Origin: Pipra filicauda
Taxonomy: Eukaryota; Chordata; Aves; Passeriformes; Pipridae
NCBI RefSeq assembly: GCF_003945595.2
Contig: NW_024103874.1
Coordinates: 1,374,001 to 1,438,000, forward strand
Direction of reading: 5' to 3'
Length of the DNA: 64,000 nucleotides
Shown: piece by piece, positions 1 to 12,789 of the stretch
Numbering within the stretch: the stretch's first letter is position 1
How the letters are laid out: each line of letters begins with the position of its first letter
Program-made: the position numbers and the translations under genes
The notes under the pieces: generated by a model
What the model was told of the DNA's origin: nothing
Seen by the model: only the letters and a program-made list of their open reading frames with translations
The model's database searches: none

Positions 1-1186
1 CCTTGGAAGTTACAGCCCTCCATTTCTGAGTGTGAAATGGTAGAATTTTACATATATAGAATTAATTGGGTTTTTTACCCCTAAGTGTGAATATCTTCTG
101 AGTATGCAAACTAGTCAGCTAAATTAAGGTAGGGACCGTAGCATTTTTGTTTGGGAAATTACATCTAGTTCTTTATAACGTTGGCTTCATGTTTAAAGAA
201 GTCTCAGTGTATATTTTTACATGCACAATTCACAGCTGCAGACAGGCCTAACTAGCGTTTGGACTTGACTTTCTTCTTGAAAAAAAATCTGACTCTCAAA
301 TGCATTCTTTTCTTGTGAGGCTTAGGAATATTGATTTAATTTTTTTTAATGACTTATGTGTCAGACCACCCTTCATTTCTAGTACTGAAATGAAGTGACA
401 GTCTGTGGATGGCTGTGGAACAAGTGATGTCTTGGTCATGGCCCAACACAGATTTCAGGCGCAGCACTTCTGCCACCCTTGCCAGCCTCTGAGGCTAAAA
501 GTCTGCCTCTGTCCCAGTATCTCATCTGCTTTCTCACTTGGACTCAAAAAAAAGGTCAGGCCTTGACTTTACAGGTCAGTGCAATGAGTGGCAACAAACT
601 AGACTGAGGGGAGGAAAAGAAAAAGGCTTTTAAATTTGTGTGTTTGGGTCACACCCAGACAGGACACAGTTCTAGGTTTGTCCTCTCTGCTGCCAGGGGC
701 TGTTTCCCTCTCCGGTCTCCACAATGTGAGGTGCTGGGGCTTTTTGCTCCCAAGTACTTCAGCAGAGCAATTCCCAGTAGCTTGTCCAAGCATCCATGGC
801 CTGAGAACCTCCACCATGGAGCAGCCCTGTCTCATAAAACAAGGGGCTACAAAGGGATTTGGAAACAGAGAAATCTGTTGTCTAGTGAAGTGTGTTAAAT
901 TTTAAGACCTAGACATCAGTTTCATGGCTTGCTTTGTGAAACCTCTGTGTAGTTGTTTTCTCTTTATTTCCATTTGCTTAAAATTCTCCTGCCTGGAGCT
1001 CTGGGCACATACGTGTGTACGTATATTAAAAAAAAATAAAAAATATACATACTGTGTCAACATACAAAATTCTCATTTCTGTATTTTAAACTCTGCCAAA
1101 AAAAGCAGCTTAAAACTGAACACAGACAAATTCTTCATCTGAGCCCAGAAGCGACTGCAGACTCTGTGATTACACCTTTCACTCTG
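1..1186. other. Non-coding, unique sequence
   Basis: No gene or known repeat is seen. A-rich tracts lie near 288-294 and 1028-1046. A 'ctgccaggggctg' at 690-702 is only partly CTCF-like. Confidence 0.6.
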
Positions 1187-1264
1187 CTCAGTAAAATGAG
1201 GCACAGCTTGGCTAAAGATGTGCTGAAGGTCCCAAAGCAAGTCTGGCAGTGCTGAGAATCCCAT
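1187..1264 (-). mobile_element. MIR-like SINE relic, weak
   Basis: The plus strand reads as the reverse complement of a MIR 3' half: 'gtaaaatgaggcacagc' is followed by a segment resembling 'taagtgacttgcccaaggtcacacagcaagtc', here 'gtgctgaaggtcccaaagca', then 'ggcagtgctgagaatcc' in place of 'ggcagagctgggaatc'. Order and spacing are right, but divergence is high, with small indels. It cannot be told apart from an L2 tail by eye. Confidence 0.45.
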
Positions 1265-4200
1265 GTGGGTGTTTTGCTTCTCAGTACATTTCATGTGACA
1301 AACTGTTGTCTGTGGTGCTTTAAACTGAGGAATAACTTTACAAACAAACAAGAAACACTGAGGGAACAGCCCCAAAATTTTTTAAACAGTGCTGTGCAAA
1401 GGTGTATCACAAAAAAAAATCAGTCTGAGAAAGGATTTAGTGTTTCTGATTTTTTCTCTGGAGAGCAGTTCAGAAGCCTTAGTATTTCCAACAAACATTT
1501 TGGGTTTATCGTCTGATTAACATGGAAATGAACAGAGAAAAAATGTCAAATACGTGAGGAGAAAAAGATTAAGTGTGGTCTGAGACATAAGGAAATAGCT
1601 AAGATGGTAGGACATGGACATATTATTCTTTTAGCTTGGATATTATTCCTCCCAAAAATAAAAGGAGAGGGAAGCAGGTGTGAAAAGCACCATGTGATGA
1701 TTGTCCCATCCTGTCAGGCAACTAATGGAGACTCAGCTGTTTGCTGTTATCCAACCTTGGGATTAGGGAATAAGCATGTCTGGGATTTAGCATAAGCAGT
1801 GAAGGGCTGGTTCCCATGCTCTGGTGTAGGTGTGCAGTTTGTTGTTAGCTGTGAGCAGGGAATGGGGTGAGCAATCCCTGTCCCATCCCCTTGGGAAAGC
1901 ACTGTAGGAGCAGAGCTTGGGTACAGCACTGGGAACCACGGCAGGGGATGGAGGGGTCACTTGAAAAAGTCCAAGTTGCTGCCTAAAATGCTAGAGATAA
2001 AAGCACCAAACATGAGTTGTCTGTAGTTATTTATCTGCTGGTTGTTCACCTGAGGTCTCAGCGCAGTTTTCCACCAGGATGCTGTTGAATGGGATCTTTG
2101 CAGTGTTATTATACAGTGAGGAGAACTGATTTAAGTTGTTTGTCATCCAAGGAAGCTGCACTGTTCTCTAAATGCTGCTGTAGACACTCCTTTGCTGAGG
2201 ACTGTTAGGGGGTGCTTCCACAACAAAGGTAAATTTGATAGGGTTTATACTGTATTAGAAGAAAAATAAACACACTCCTCTTTTTTTAGTACAAAAGGTT
2301 AATCCCAGAACAGAATGAATTTAGTGGGAAAATGAGCTACAAGAGAATTTTCCCTACAATATATGAAGAATTGAGGAAGATATTGAGGAAGGGAAATTCA
2401 TTTCAGGCATCAAGGAAGGTGGGAGGCAGGGGAAGGGAAAGACACCTGGAATTATGTTTGTCATGTTGTTGAGCCAATTTCAATCACACCATGGTCAGAT
2501 ACCAGAAACCTGAATTGTCTTAACTTCCTGGGAGTTAATTTATATTTTGGTGGAGTTCAAGGAGGACTTGTAGGACAAGCAAAGCAGCTCTCTGTTAAGC
2601 TTATGAAAACTAAGACTTGTGATGTATTTTGTAACATCCACACACTGGATCCAAGTCTCAGATATCCCATTAATTATAAATTCTTGCAATGAAGGCAGTC
2701 TGCAGTGACCTACAAGAGATCAGCTCAGGGGAAAGACGTTTTGGGAGTTATTTAGCCACAGATGAAGCTTTGGAAAAGGAAATAGATGCATAACTAGACT
2801 TTTTTTTCCTCAGTAAAGTGCCTAAATACTGAAATTTTAAGAATTTGCATGAATATAGGTTTGGCAGATAATTTATCCTCCAAAAGAAGAGAAGGAGTTG
2901 GTGCATACTGAAGTGTTTTCTTTTTTAAATTAGGGTTCTTGGTTTTCTTTGTTAAATAATTGCCGTAATTCAGAGAAATATTTCCTTTTGAGTAAAAAAG
3001 AATGTTTCTGTTTCAATCAATTATACAGGCGTGTGTGTACAAATTTTTCTTTCATTAAGCAAAAAATTGCAATAATTAGAAAGCTTATTCAAGAGGCTGT
3101 GATTTATATATAACAGAAGGTCTTAAAAGAAAAGTACCGATGTTTCATCTATTTACATGTTTATTCTTGCTGTTTATAAACTAGTAACAGGCAAATAAAT
3201 ATTTTTTTCTGGAAAAAGGGGAAATTGATTATAAGAAAGCAATGGAGATTTTCTTTTTTCTTCTCTCAGTGTCCATTTGGCAGAAAGACATCTTGGGTGA
3301 ACATTTTTTTTTTTTGCTTTGTTGTCCCAAACATCTACAGAATGAGTGAACTGTAGGATTTTTTTTCCCCTCTTGTGCAAATTACATGTGAGCACATAAT
3401 TACCTGTAACAGTAATTGCTTCATTCCTACACAGAGGTAGCAACTATATGCAAATAAAGCACACAAATACCTGAATATTTTGGTATTTGTGTTTCATGTG
3501 CATGAAAATATGCGTCACAGTTTCTATGTAAAGGTAACTGATGATCATCTCATTTCTAGTGAAATGCAAACAAGTTCTGAGCAGCATATCTCAAGATCTA
3601 AATTCAATTAGACTAGTGTAATGATCTGTCAAGAGGGTATTACATGCAAGGTTCTCTAGATATCAAAACCTTTATATCTTGTATCAAGCACTTGAACAAA
3701 ATAATTGTGAATTAGCAGTATTAAATACAGTCTGCCTCGGCATCGTGAGATTTCCTCTCAAGGATGCTCCCACAGATCCTACAAAAGAACACAGTATTTA
3801 ACATCCTACCAACAACTCCTTCCCCATGTAAGGATTAGACAAGGATGGGTTTAAAAGTCACCTTCGGCAAGAGTCTGTGCTTGAATGGGGTTCTCTTGAT
3901 CTGGGATATTCCCAGAACTCAGTAATGAAAATGTGCTTCTTGCTGTGTGTTTTGAACAGTCTCCCTAAATCTTCCCACCTCTTACTACCCAGATGGTTAA
4001 GAATGTCACACTGTTTCTCAAACTCTGCAAATTTTGGTATGCTAAGTAAATAAGACAAAAGAGACCTCAGCCTAATTGGTGTCGCTGAAAGTGGTGGATG
4101 CTTGGGATGCTTGGGATTGTCCCCTTTCCCTTGAAAGTGCTGCATTCTCCTCGGGATCAAGGCATGGCACCAGCACGGAGGGGTTACACGTCTGATTCAG

Positions 4201-4695
4201 TTTAGATTGTTTATCTTTCAAACACCACTAACCATAAATTAGCTGGTCTTCTTTTGCCATAAATTAATAGACTCCATTAGTGAGCAGTCAATTACAGGAC
4301 GATTGTTTTTCCCTTCCACCTCCCGTGTTTGGCTCTTTGCATCCACGATGTTTTCCTTGTGTCCACGAGGCAGGGCAGGTGATGCAGCCAGCCCTGATCC
4401 CACATGGGAATGACCCCATTGCTGCTCACACCCCTTCCTGGAGACAAAAGATCAGCTCCTTATTTTTAAAATGTTTGTATTTTTGCTTTCCATGGCTTCA
4501 CTCTCCCCACTGTTGCATTGCTCACCCTGTATGTATTTTCTTGTAGATGTGTCTGTAGTTCTCGCTTAAACTCACCTGCTCTGTGGCAAAGGGTTCATTT
4601 GTCTCTATTCAGATCTCTCCAGATCAGACTGTGACAAAAGTGTCTGATTCATGGTAGATCTCTCAGAGGACATTTCGTACCTCACTTTGTCTTTT
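1265..4695. other. Non-coding, AT-rich
   Basis: Apart from the inverted repeats at 3461-3507 there is nothing assignable. A T12 run lies at 3304-3315, octamers at 2843-2850 and 3448-3455, and a 9-bp tandem duplication ('gatgcttgg') near 4097-4114. Confidence 0.6.
3461..3507. repeat. Two adjacent inverted repeats
   Basis: An 11-bp perfect inverted repeat (3461-3471 pairing with 3482-3492) encloses a 10-base loop. It abuts and shares one base with a second perfect 7-bp inverted repeat (3492-3498 with 3501-3507; 'tttcatg' tg 'catgaaa'). An octamer motif ATGCAAAT lies just upstream at 3448-3455. The structure could form a cruciform or RNA hairpins. No flanking duplication typical of a transposon was seen. 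Confidence 0.8.
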
Positions 4696-4699
4696 CCAG

Positions 4700-4731
4700 G
4701 CTCTGAGGTCATTTTATTGCAGACCCCTTAG
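4700..4731 (+). other. Candidate micro-exon, 32 nt
   Basis: The acceptor 'cactttgtcttttccag' ends at 4699 and a good donor 'gtaaga' starts at 4732. At 32 bases it is shorter than most exons. Only the phase-0 frame is open. It sits about 25 bases upstream of the CR1 insertion, so its downstream intronic flank is partly transposon-derived. Most likely a pseudo-exon. Confidence 0.12.
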
Positions 4732-4757
4732 GTAAGAGATTTGAGGGAATCTCTCCT

Positions 4758-5033
4758 TTATGGAGAGAGACTGTTTAGAAGAGCATGGAGTGACAGGATA
4801 AGGGGGGAATGGCTTCCAACTGCTGGAGAAGGGTTAGATTAGGTTTTAGGAAGAAATTGTTCCCTGTGGGGAGGCCCTGGCACAGGTTTCCCAGAGAAGC
4901 TGTGGCTGCCCCATCCCTGGAAGTGTCCAAGGCCAGGTTGGATGGGGCTTGGAGCAACCTGGCATGGTGGAAGGTGTCCCTGCCCATGGCAGGGGGGTGG
5001 AATGAGATGGGCTTTAAGGTCCTTATGTATCAT
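4758..5033 (+). mobile_element. CR1 LINE, 3' fragment
   Basis: This is a 5'-truncated copy of a bird CR1 non-LTR retrotransposon, covering the end of the reverse-transcriptase ORF and the 3' untranslated region. Diagnostic runs in order are an 'agaagagcatggagtgacagg' type segment, 'ggaagaaattgttccctgtg', 'cccagagaagctgtggctgc', 'caaggccaggttggatgggg' and 'ggtgtccctgcccatggcag', then 'ctttaaggtcc'. The family normally ends in short ATTCTATG-type repeats. Here the sequence departs from the pattern after 'aaggtcc', so the extreme 3' end is decayed or lost. It is far too short to mobilise itself. Good agreement with the family pattern suggests moderate age. It lies just downstream of the exon-like segment at 4700-4731. 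The exact ends are uncertain by about 15 bases and no target-site duplication was identified. Confidence 0.93.
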
Positions 5034-6221
5034 CTAATCCAGTGAAGTGTAGATACACTGGTAGTCCTACATGCTCTCAAGAAGTATAAATAATAACGTA
5101 GAGAAACAAATTCCTTCTGGATTTACAAATTAAGGTTTCCTCACCATCCATAACACATTAAATTTATCAGCACAAAGTTAACGTGTAATTAGATATCAAG
5201 ACTATTTTGTCTGTTATGAAGTGTCCTAGACAGGGGTGGGAAATATTAGTTGATTCCTCTAAACCAAAGTTACTTTAGTTCTTTAATGCCTCCTTAGTGA
5301 TTTCCTAAACTAAATTTATAAAAGCTATAGGAAAAAAAGAATAATGGCATAAATTTTCTTCTTTTTTTTTTTATTCTTTGAAAGGTTTGATATTGAACAT
5401 GTAAATGAAAAGTTAGTAAGAAGTCTTTTAAAATGATAGTATCTTATATCCTATGAAAAGGTAGTAAAAAATCCTTTCATTTAGATTAAAAGATAGATCA
5501 TAGACAGATTTTTAGAGATAATAAATTCTCTGCTTTTAGTCATTCATTTCAGTAGCTTAGGCATCTCTGGATAGCTGAATTGTGGCAAGCTGGCCAAACA
5601 CATCCTGGGAATTTATGGGAATGATGCAGAACAGGGGCAATGCAGGTGAAGGAGGAGTTTCTTGCAGGCTCCCAGTGCAAACTGGTCCAACGGGAGGAAG
5701 GGATGCTTTTAAAACACCCTGTTTCTGGGAGGACTAGTCCCCTAAAGCACCTGCATTCAGCAGCGCCTTTGAAGAATGCTTTGCAATCTGTGAGCACAAT
5801 CTCATTCCTGTTCAAACTGCACATTAGACGGAGGCCCGAGATTGGCTGTTTGGTGGCAGTCTTTAAAAGAAATGATTTATAAACACAAACTGTAGCTAAA
5901 TTTTGAAGGGAACTGGATCTGCAGACATCAATGGCATGATTAGAAACACCATGGGGAGTACATGCATAAAGCTTCTTTTAATTCTCGGCTTTTCAAGCAT
6001 TTAATGGCTTGACAGCAACATTTTAATAACAGCCGACTAGGCCCAGTTTTGGCATGCACTGCATACGGAAACAGCTTCTGGAACTTGTCCATGGAACAGT
6101 GAATTCCGTTTCTGCAGGCTAGAGCTCATGTGGAGATAGAGCACTTGGAATTCAGGACACTTTTCCACTGCTGGGTGCTTGGGAACGTTACATGTTCCCC
6201 TTACCAAGGCGTTACCACCCC

Positions 6222-6233
6222 TCAGCAGGGGGC
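6222..6233 (+). promoter_or_regulatory. CTCF-like motif
   Basis: 'tcagcagggggc' fits the CTCF core pattern CCASYAGRKGGC at 11 of 12 positions. Motif matching only; such matches occur by chance and occupancy cannot be inferred. Confidence 0.25.
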
Positions 6234-7767
6234 TGTGCTGAATTAATTCCTCAACACGCATTTTCTTCCAAAACTGACTTCACGGAGCAGCACTGAAGAA
6301 AGCTGTGCTGCAGCGATGAAGTTTTGGGTCTGGAATCTTGTGGCGGTCTCTGAGCCTCCATCAGAGACAAGGCAGAACGGGCACCACATCTGGAGACCCT
6401 TTGAAAGGACTCCTGAATACCAGAGCTCCTGTCAGCAGTTACTGCCTTTAAAAAAAGAAAGAGATCTGACCCCTCTAAACCTTGGTTTTAACTTGTAGAA
6501 GGGAAAGCGCTTTAAGGAAATTAAAAAAAAAAAGAAGGCATTTTAAACTCATTCAAGTTTCAAAGGATTAAAAAAAATTGTATTTCGTGATACTACCGTA
6601 TCTTTGATTCTCTCTAGTGTTGCATTTCGTACAGTGGCTTAAATATGAATATGGTTATGCAAAGTGCTACAGGAACAATATGTATCAATAAATAGTTCAT
6701 TTTAGGAAAGTGAAAATTAGGGATTTTTAGACTGTTAAAATGGAATCACTGCTTAGGCCCTGGCATGCAATAAGACATCAGTCTTCCATCAGACTACATG
6801 TAGGCTTAGACCAAAACAAGTATCTGAATAATGCTTTGCTTTGTCTCAGTTGTTGATTTTCTTTCATTCTCTTTGTGGGATGTTGCTGATCTAAAAAAAG
6901 AGGAAACGGAATTTAAAAATATATGTTTCTATTGAAAGAAACTTCCAGGGCTTTTTAGCTTTTGTAAATTCAAAATCTCGAAGAAATTTGGTCTTTCTAT
7001 ATCTGTTTCCAAAAGGTGGAAAAGAACACTGATTGCTAATAAATAGCGAAAAAACCACTGCAGTGGGAATTAGTTTAACAAGATATTTCTCAGTATTATG
7101 TGTTTTTACATTGGAAGACATAAGAGAAATAAACTTTCAATCATCGTGTTTGTACCTTAGTATAGCAGAAATTGCTCACCACTCGCCCAGATTTGTCCAC
7201 TGACCTTGTTAAATATATGTGGGCTTTTGCAGGCAAGTGTCCTAAATATAGAAGCAAATTGCAAATGTTGTTTGACCAAATGGTCTTAGGTTGGCTGGGA
7301 GATTCTGCTTGTGCAGGCTTCACCAAATGCTGGAAAACAAATTAATTTACCTGCCATTTGAGCATAATTAGCTGTTAACGTGGAGCAACACAGGCGAGCA
7401 GAGATAGCCAAAGACACAACTCAAGCTTAGTCCGAGCTATACCATGAGAGTGGTTGTGTGCTTTAAATTTTGCTGTAGAGATTTCTCATTCTTTTGGCCG
7501 GTTTCCTTCCCTGTCTGAGCCCTGGTCGCAGCTCATCTGTTTCTCAGGGCTGTTCTGGCTCAGCTTTCTCAGGGCTGGCTCAGCTGCCGGGGGCGATGTT
7601 GCACCCTGGCATCGAGCGGGCGCTGCCAGCTCCAATTCCCAGGGACCCAGCATGGCATTCCCTCAACAAGTTCAGTCACCAGGTTAGGCATCTCTTAATC
7701 TAAAGAATCAGGAAGAGATTTTAATCTAAAAAATCCGTTGGAGACAAAGATCTGCACCATCCCTTTA

Positions 7768-7779
7768 ACCCTCTGCTGG
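7768..7779 (-). promoter_or_regulatory. CTCF-like motif
   Basis: The minus strand reads 'ccagcagagggt', 11 of 12 positions of the CTCF core. It faces the plus-strand motif at 6222-6233, which lies 1.5 kb away. Confidence 0.25.
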
Positions 7780-7922
7780 CTCTCAAAGCAGGTTAAACAA
7801 ATTGTTTGATAAACTTAAAAAATTATGGATGTGGTGAATAATTGTGCAATAAAATGGCAGTGGAGAAGGGGAGGTTCCTTTAATTGGATTATGAGTGTTT
7901 TGAGCTGAATTTTTAAGGGAGA

Positions 7923-7942
7923 TATTCCTTGGTATTCCTTGG
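7923..7942. repeat. 10-bp tandem duplication
   Basis: 'tattccttgg' occurs twice in succession without change. Confidence 0.9.
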
Positions 7943-10900
7943 TTTCTGTATTACTGATAAGCACAGGGCAAGGACCCTCTGGATCCCTATGCAAGTAATC
8001 AAACATAATACTTTCAGTATTAACAAATTTCAAAGCTGAGGTCATTTATGCACGTGCTTATTTTTAAGCATGTGAATCATCCCATTGCCACCAAATATAA
8101 AACTCCTTTGGAAGTGCTTGACTGGATTAAGATAACCATTAGAAATTGGAAAAACTTAGGTGTCAAAACCTGGCTTTTTCTCGCATTATTTTGGCCAAAA
8201 TAAGCCATACAACAGAAAATGTATTGAAGTCCAAGTGAACTGACTTAAAATCTTTTGAAACTCTGACTTCAAAAGCCATGTAAAAGGGGGAGCACCTTTA
8301 AATCAGTGGCATTCTTGCTGATAAAGTATGTGCTTACTCCTAATATCAGCACTGCTTTCAACCCTTTGCTTGGTTGTCTTCCACTGAGTGGAAGCTGCAC
8401 AAAAGCACTCAAAATGTACAAAACATAAGCACCAAAATTGGAAAGACTTTCTTTTATTTCTAACAGAAAAAAGGAATATCAACATACTCCCAACAAATCC
8501 TTGCCTTCCATTGGCAACAGTATATTTTAAAATACAGATGGTTTTAAAGATGTTTTTCAGCCCTTCCATTTGGATTTCTCCCAAGATTAAGTGCATTAGG
8601 TTGCTACTCTGTTGATTGCAATGGTTAGATTAGGGATCTAGGTGACTGGTTTTGAGATGAAAACATGTATAAAAGCAGGTTTTAGATGTTTATTACATTT
8701 CACTGCTCCCTTTAAGGTAGTAAAGCCCCACATTTCAATGTAAAGGTATTTACAGCAGAAAAACCAGGACCAAAATAAACAGATAAGATTTGAACAAAAC
8801 TGATCACTCAACAAATCTATATGATCCATAGACTTTAATCCCTCTTACTAGAGAATCTTCTCTGAGTTCAGAGGCATTGTTTGCTTTAGTTCCCTAAAAA
8901 ATGCACATGATGGGAAGAGGTATGTTGATAATAATGTGCTGTGAATAGCATGAAGGCATTCTGTGCACAGCGTATCATATCATCCATCATTAAGTTTTTC
9001 TTCTCCCTCTCTTGCTAATGGCAGTGAATCAAACATTTAAATGCATTTGTTAGTCCTACGTGCCAGTGTAAGAGTATGTGGAGCAGGAAAGACACAGATT
9101 GTGTGGTACAAAATTAGGCTATAAAGTGCATTTTAAACTGGAGATTTAGTAATGGACACAGCAAATGAAATCAGAAAATTAACATTAGAATTTGCACTTT
9201 AAATGCTTCCTAATTGGCACCTCTTGGGATCCGTTTTGAACTCACCCAACATGATTTTTTTCTTTTTACTGAAAACAGTCAGTTTGGGCTGACAGCACCT
9301 GGGTCATAGTGAATGAGAGATGATGATGTATTTGGCAGCTTTTCTAGTTGAGCACTGACAAGTCTTGTTCTCTAAAGAAAAAAATCAAAACATATCAATC
9401 CACATGCTCACTGTACTGAGGAACTTCGTTGTCATATCTTTCAAATTGTTTTAATGTTTCAGCACTGCAGAAGCGAAGGCATAACAGAAGGAGACAACTA
9501 TATGCAGTTTCACTTTGTTGAAAACAACTACATAAGGAAAGCAGAACATAACTAGCAGAGTCCTGATAAGGTCATGTCAAACAAATTAATAGGAGATGGA
9601 AAAGAAAGGCTTAAAAATCATTCTTTAAAGATGATAGTCCTGCTGGATGGAAAACTAGTTGGGCCAGCCAGTCCAGTCCTTCTCCTGACTTACTGCCTTA
9701 TATGTCCCCAGGATCCTGTGCTGTCTAGATGTGTGTTTACTGATCCTTTTCTGGAGTGTTTTGTGTGTGTGCTGACCCGATCTGCCATCCAGACCTCATT
9801 AGAGCTGTTAACTGACTCTGATCCAAAAAGCCACCTCCTGCCCCCTCTTCCAGATGAAAGACAAGACAAGAAGGACGTCATGTTGGCTTAAAATTATTTT
9901 TGAGTGCAGAATGCCTGAGTTTCCAGAGTGTGCACCACTTCCAGCAGCTCTGCATAGTCTTCAGCAGCTGGAAACCCGTCTTGCCGTTGCCTGGATTTGT
10001 TAAGACATCAAATAACCTGGGGCTGATTTTTTGGTAGTAGTTTTAAATCACGGTGCTGTATCACTGCTGAGTTACTGATCAGCACTGTGGCCTCAAATGG
10101 ACTCCCTATGATGCCATCCCCCAAGCCCACAGGTAGTAGAGGGAGGATGTGCAGGAGGGAATCTCGCCCTTTCCTGTTGGGAGAAGGGTTGATTCCAGCC
10201 TTAGTGTGGGGATAAACGCTAAGAATATGTGAAGACTATTGGGGAAGGGCCCCTTGTGCTCCCCTGACCTGTCTGCACCGACAGAAGGGAGCATGTGCTA
10301 AAAGCCCCCACAGAGATGATTTCCAGCCTTAGGTGAATGCTACAGATCAGGCAGTTCCTTTAATTCTGGCTTCTGGGTGGTCACACAGTAACTGTACAGC
10401 ACTTCTGTATTTTTTCTTGCGAGAAAACTTTACAATTATATTTATGAATACTTAAATTCTCTGTTAGAGTGAAGAAAAATAATTTTGAATAAAAATGTGT
10501 AGTGGGCTTCTTACTGTTTTAAACAAAAGGGACCAAAACTGCAAAACTTATTCATAAATATGGCTGAGCTTAATTGAAGGAATTTATTAACTAAAGAATA
10601 TGATAAATATATAATAATTTTTTTTTTTGTATTACCACCTTTGTTTGTTGCGAAGAAATTGAGAGTCAAGGGGCAAAGGAGGACAGAACAGTAAAAGGAC
10701 AGCCTGATATAAAAAGTTGCAACAATAATATCTGTGACCTTGAATTTGCTCATTCTGCTTCATTCTGTTAAACTGCTCAAGGATTACTCATTTTAGGAAT
10801 CAATTTTTCTTTTCTGCATTGAAAATAATCGAGTCAATAGGTTTGTGTTTAAATATAGCCTTGTTTGCTTCCCTGTAACCTGTTGCTCAGTTCTACTGAC

Positions 10901-11070
10901 TAAATGTCCTGAGGCACAGTCTTCTCATCCTTTTGTCAGTGGAATCTACTTAATTATTCACCTTAGAGCAAAGATGTTACAATTATAGCCTTCCCTTTGT
11001 GCAAGTAACCAAGTGTCTCTTTGACTGTTATGTTAACTGTTTAAGAATTAAAATATCTGCATATAAATCT

Positions 11071-11101
11071 GGCCCCTTTATTCATGTGAATTCATGGGGC
11101 C
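11071..11101. repeat. Nested inverted repeat
   Basis: GGCCCC (11071-11076) pairs with GGGGCC (11096-11101), and inside it 'attca' tg 'tgaat' (11080-11091) forms a second short hairpin overlapping a GAATTC palindrome. The stem is interrupted by unpaired bases, so it is a weak structure. Confidence 0.6.
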
Positions 11102-12789
11102 CTGTTTCTTAGCTGAGAAGTTGGGGTTTAATCTGATAACTGCTGTTTTACAGATCACATAGATGAATCTAAAATTCTGATTTGAGAAGTGTGGGAAACT
11201 ATCTACACATTTGTTTTTATTTTTTTTTCAAAGGATTTCTGTGGGCTTGGGATGTGGTGCTCTCTTTTTCTTCTGAAGTGATTTACCATTCTCTCCCTTC
11301 TATCCTCAACAATATGTGTGAAAAGAGCTGCCACTTCTAACAATTCCTGGTCCTGAAACTTTCCTGCAGATTTCCCTGTGTTTCCTAGTCCTCTCCCTTC
11401 TAGCAAAGAAGGAGTCTGGAGTGTATTCCCCGTTGTTTGCAGCAAAAGTTTATTAACATATTTACATCATTTACCCCTGTTTGCGCAGGGTGGGAGGGGG
11501 CAGAGATCCTGCTCACACAGATCTATAATCAACTCCAGTTGACTGAATTAGTGATAGAATTATTACTGTGTTTCTACTGCTCTGCAGTTTTTGGCATTCG
11601 GTGTTTTTGTGTGTGTGAGTGCACGATAACAAAGTTCTGAAGCTTTTCTTATAAAAGACTCACAAGTGTGGCGAAACATCTTGAGTTGGAAACTCAAAGT
11701 GAGTGTTCTCTAAGCAGCTGCGGATTTTAAACGCCTCATTTTCCCACTTTAATTGGGACAACCAGTTTTCAGGCACCACAAACTCCAGTTTGGGACCTGC
11801 AGGAAATGAGGACTCAGCACCTTGGGAGGACTGGTCCCTGATCAAACAGCTCTGGGTTCATTGAAATCATTCTCTGTGCTCATGACATCATGCCATGCTT
11901 TTCAATCCCAAGGTTGTTTTTTGTATTTAGTATAAAGGTCATGTTAGGATTAAAAACAATGAACAGCTCACAGCGTGCCTAGTGACCCTGTGAGAGAAAT
12001 GGTAACGCATTTCACAGTAAAATATACGTCTGCTAAGCACTGTGCTGTGTCCAAGAAGTGGAATTTTCTAATTACGTAGTCATTTTGAGAAGGAATGTGC
12101 TTGTTAGGACCAGGCCAGGTGTGCACTTGTGATGGGAGCTGGAAACACTGTGTAATTACACACCTTGCATAATATAAAGTTTACAATAGCCATACAATTG
12201 ATGCAGCAAGATGTAAATACAACGAGTTAAAGTGTCTGAAAGGACACCTGTAATCTAGCCTACAGCTAGTACAATTATGTTTGAAACAGTCTTGCATTAA
12301 GATTTATTAGCATGTTAAAGTTGCCACTATTCTGAAACAGGGAAAAAAAGGAGAAATACTTCAGAAAATTATTTGAACAATGTATTTTCAATGACAAATG
12401 AAAGTTATTTGAGGAATCTTCCTGTAGTTTCCTGGAGAGAAGTCACAGTAAAATCACATTTCTTTAAATATTCAGTTCAGTAATTATGCGGTAGTTTTCA
12501 GTGAATAGGTTTTATACTTCTGCATTTGTAAAGGACTTGTATAGCATGTGTCTGTCCAAAAGTTCACCAAAACTTCTGCTGAATTGCAACAAACGAAAGC
12601 CATCAGAGCAAATTTAGGGAGAGGAAGGGGAAAAGGATTTCTGCCCTGCATAATCTAAGGTGATTTCCAAAGTGCTTTATTTGTAGGGTGTAGAGATTTG
12701 AGCTGAAAGAGATCAGCAAGATCTCTCCAGTATTACTGAAAAACTCTTCTTGTAAAGATGTTGTTCCTCAGCATGACTCTGAGCCCTGC

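Larger units (their letters stand above)
5034..12789. other. Non-coding, mostly unique
   Basis: Contains the two CTCF-like motifs, one 10-bp tandem duplication and the nested hairpin at 11071-11101. Blocks 5960-6055 and 7325-7405 have enhancer-like AT-rich texture without simple repeats. No exon-like pair of strong splice sites was found. Confidence 0.55.
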
